From Candidatus Rifleibacteriota bacterium (GTDB lineage: Bacteria > Riflebacteria > Ozemobacteria > Ozemobacterales > Ozemobacteraceae): a stretch of 13,768 nt of DNA. The stretch lies in contig JAKQQP010000403.1 in NCBI GenBank assembly GCA_029564115.1, forward strand, positions 1 through 13,768, in the 5' to 3' direction. Numbering within the stretch: the first letter of the stretch is position 1; each line of letters begins with the position of its first letter. Shown here piece after piece: positions 13,529 through 13,768 of this stretch. The translations under genes were made by a program, and so were the position numbers. The notes beneath the pieces were generated by a model, which saw only the letters and a program-made list of their open reading frames with translations, was not told where the DNA came from and made no database searches.

Positions 13529-13768
13529 TTAAGCCTGCTTTTCGGTTGTCTGGTTTATTCTGTAGACAGCAAAAAACATTACCAGCCCGGCGATGAGCTG
13601 TTCGATACTGACTGGCCGGTTAAAGCTCCACCACATGATTACCACCGAAGAAACCGGAAAAAACAACTCAAGAATAGAAGCGAGAGAGGCTTTTACCCAC
13701 TTCAGCCCGGCGTAAAAAAAGCTGGTCGCCAGAATGCCTGAGATGAGCGCCATATAGACTACACTGCC
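13529..13768 (-). CDS. EamA/DMT-family transporter, C-terminal fragment
   Basis: The frame is open to the window edge, so the 5' end of the gene lies beyond it; 79 residues are visible. Three hydrophobic helices follow one another. The pattern MALISGILATSFFYAGLKWV, then KASLASILELFFPVSSVV and a final helix from IEQLIAGLVM, matches the last helices of EamA (drug/metabolite transporter) repeats. These are inner-membrane exporters of small metabolites; the substrate is unknown. The ATG at 13753 is internal: the frame continues upstream (GSVVY) without a stop. An 8-base palindrome, GCTTAAGC (13527-13534), overlaps the stop region, too small to be a convincing terminator. Confidence 0.85.
   Translation of the reverse strand, partial: GSVVYMALISGILATSFFYAGLKWVKASLASILELFFPVSSVVIMWWSFNRPVSIEQLIAGLVMFFAVYRINQTTEKQA

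Noticed and set aside
13527..13534. GCTTAAGC as a bidirectional terminator between the lipoprotein and transporter genes
   Set aside because: A 4-bp half-stem without a loop cannot form a stable hairpin, and the following T-run is short.

Overview
The window looks like chromosomal DNA of a free-living, probably anaerobic or fermentative Gram-negative bacterium of moderate GC content. It encodes a secreted GlpQ-type phosphodiesterase, a lipobox lipoprotein, ClpP, an Orn/Lys/Arg decarboxylase and an HAD-type 5'-nucleotidase. There are no rRNA or tRNA genes, phage genes, transposases or CRISPR arrays. I cannot assign a phylum from the sequence; an uncultured lineage such as Candidatus Riflebacteria is only a guess.

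Layout. Bases 1-660 are gene-free and hold a short hairpin repeat at the left edge and a four-copy tandem repeat of about 120 bp. A DUF2179 (UPF0316) membrane protein follows on the plus strand. It converges on a minus-strand pair, clpP and a stand-alone PAS protein, with a strong intrinsic terminator between them. glpQ (plus) converges on a 649-residue Orn/Lys/Arg decarboxylase (minus), preceded by a SAM methyltransferase (minus). The methyltransferase is divergent from a three-gene plus-strand operon: a two-module helix-turn-helix regulator, a four-helix membrane protein and an L-fucose-isomerase-fold protein. That operon converges on an HAD 5'-nucleotidase (minus). After a 430-base gap with one doubtful small ORF come two tandem paralogous amidohydrolases (minus), closed by a hairpin terminator. 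A divergent intergenic region with two good sigma-70-like promoters and a perfect palindrome leads to a small lipoprotein (plus). The window ends in the 3' part of an EamA-type transporter (minus).

How the genes work together. Most are single-gene or two-gene units, so this is not one obvious pathway. GlpQ would release glycerol-3-phosphate in the periplasm, and the decarboxylase, amidohydrolases and nucleotidase are housekeeping or catabolic enzymes. The three-gene operon at 6192-8657 is the least explained part: tight coupling of a DNA-binding protein, a membrane protein and an isomerase-fold protein with an apparent metal-ligand substitution.

Regulatory architecture is unusually readable. 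One promoter matches the sigma-70 consensus perfectly. At least one gene (the methyltransferase) appears to be transcribed from its own start codon. A terminator sits a few bases ahead of the PAS gene's ribosome binding site. Several starts were moved downstream from the longest reading frame, because the extensions contain promoter elements or lack a ribosome binding site.
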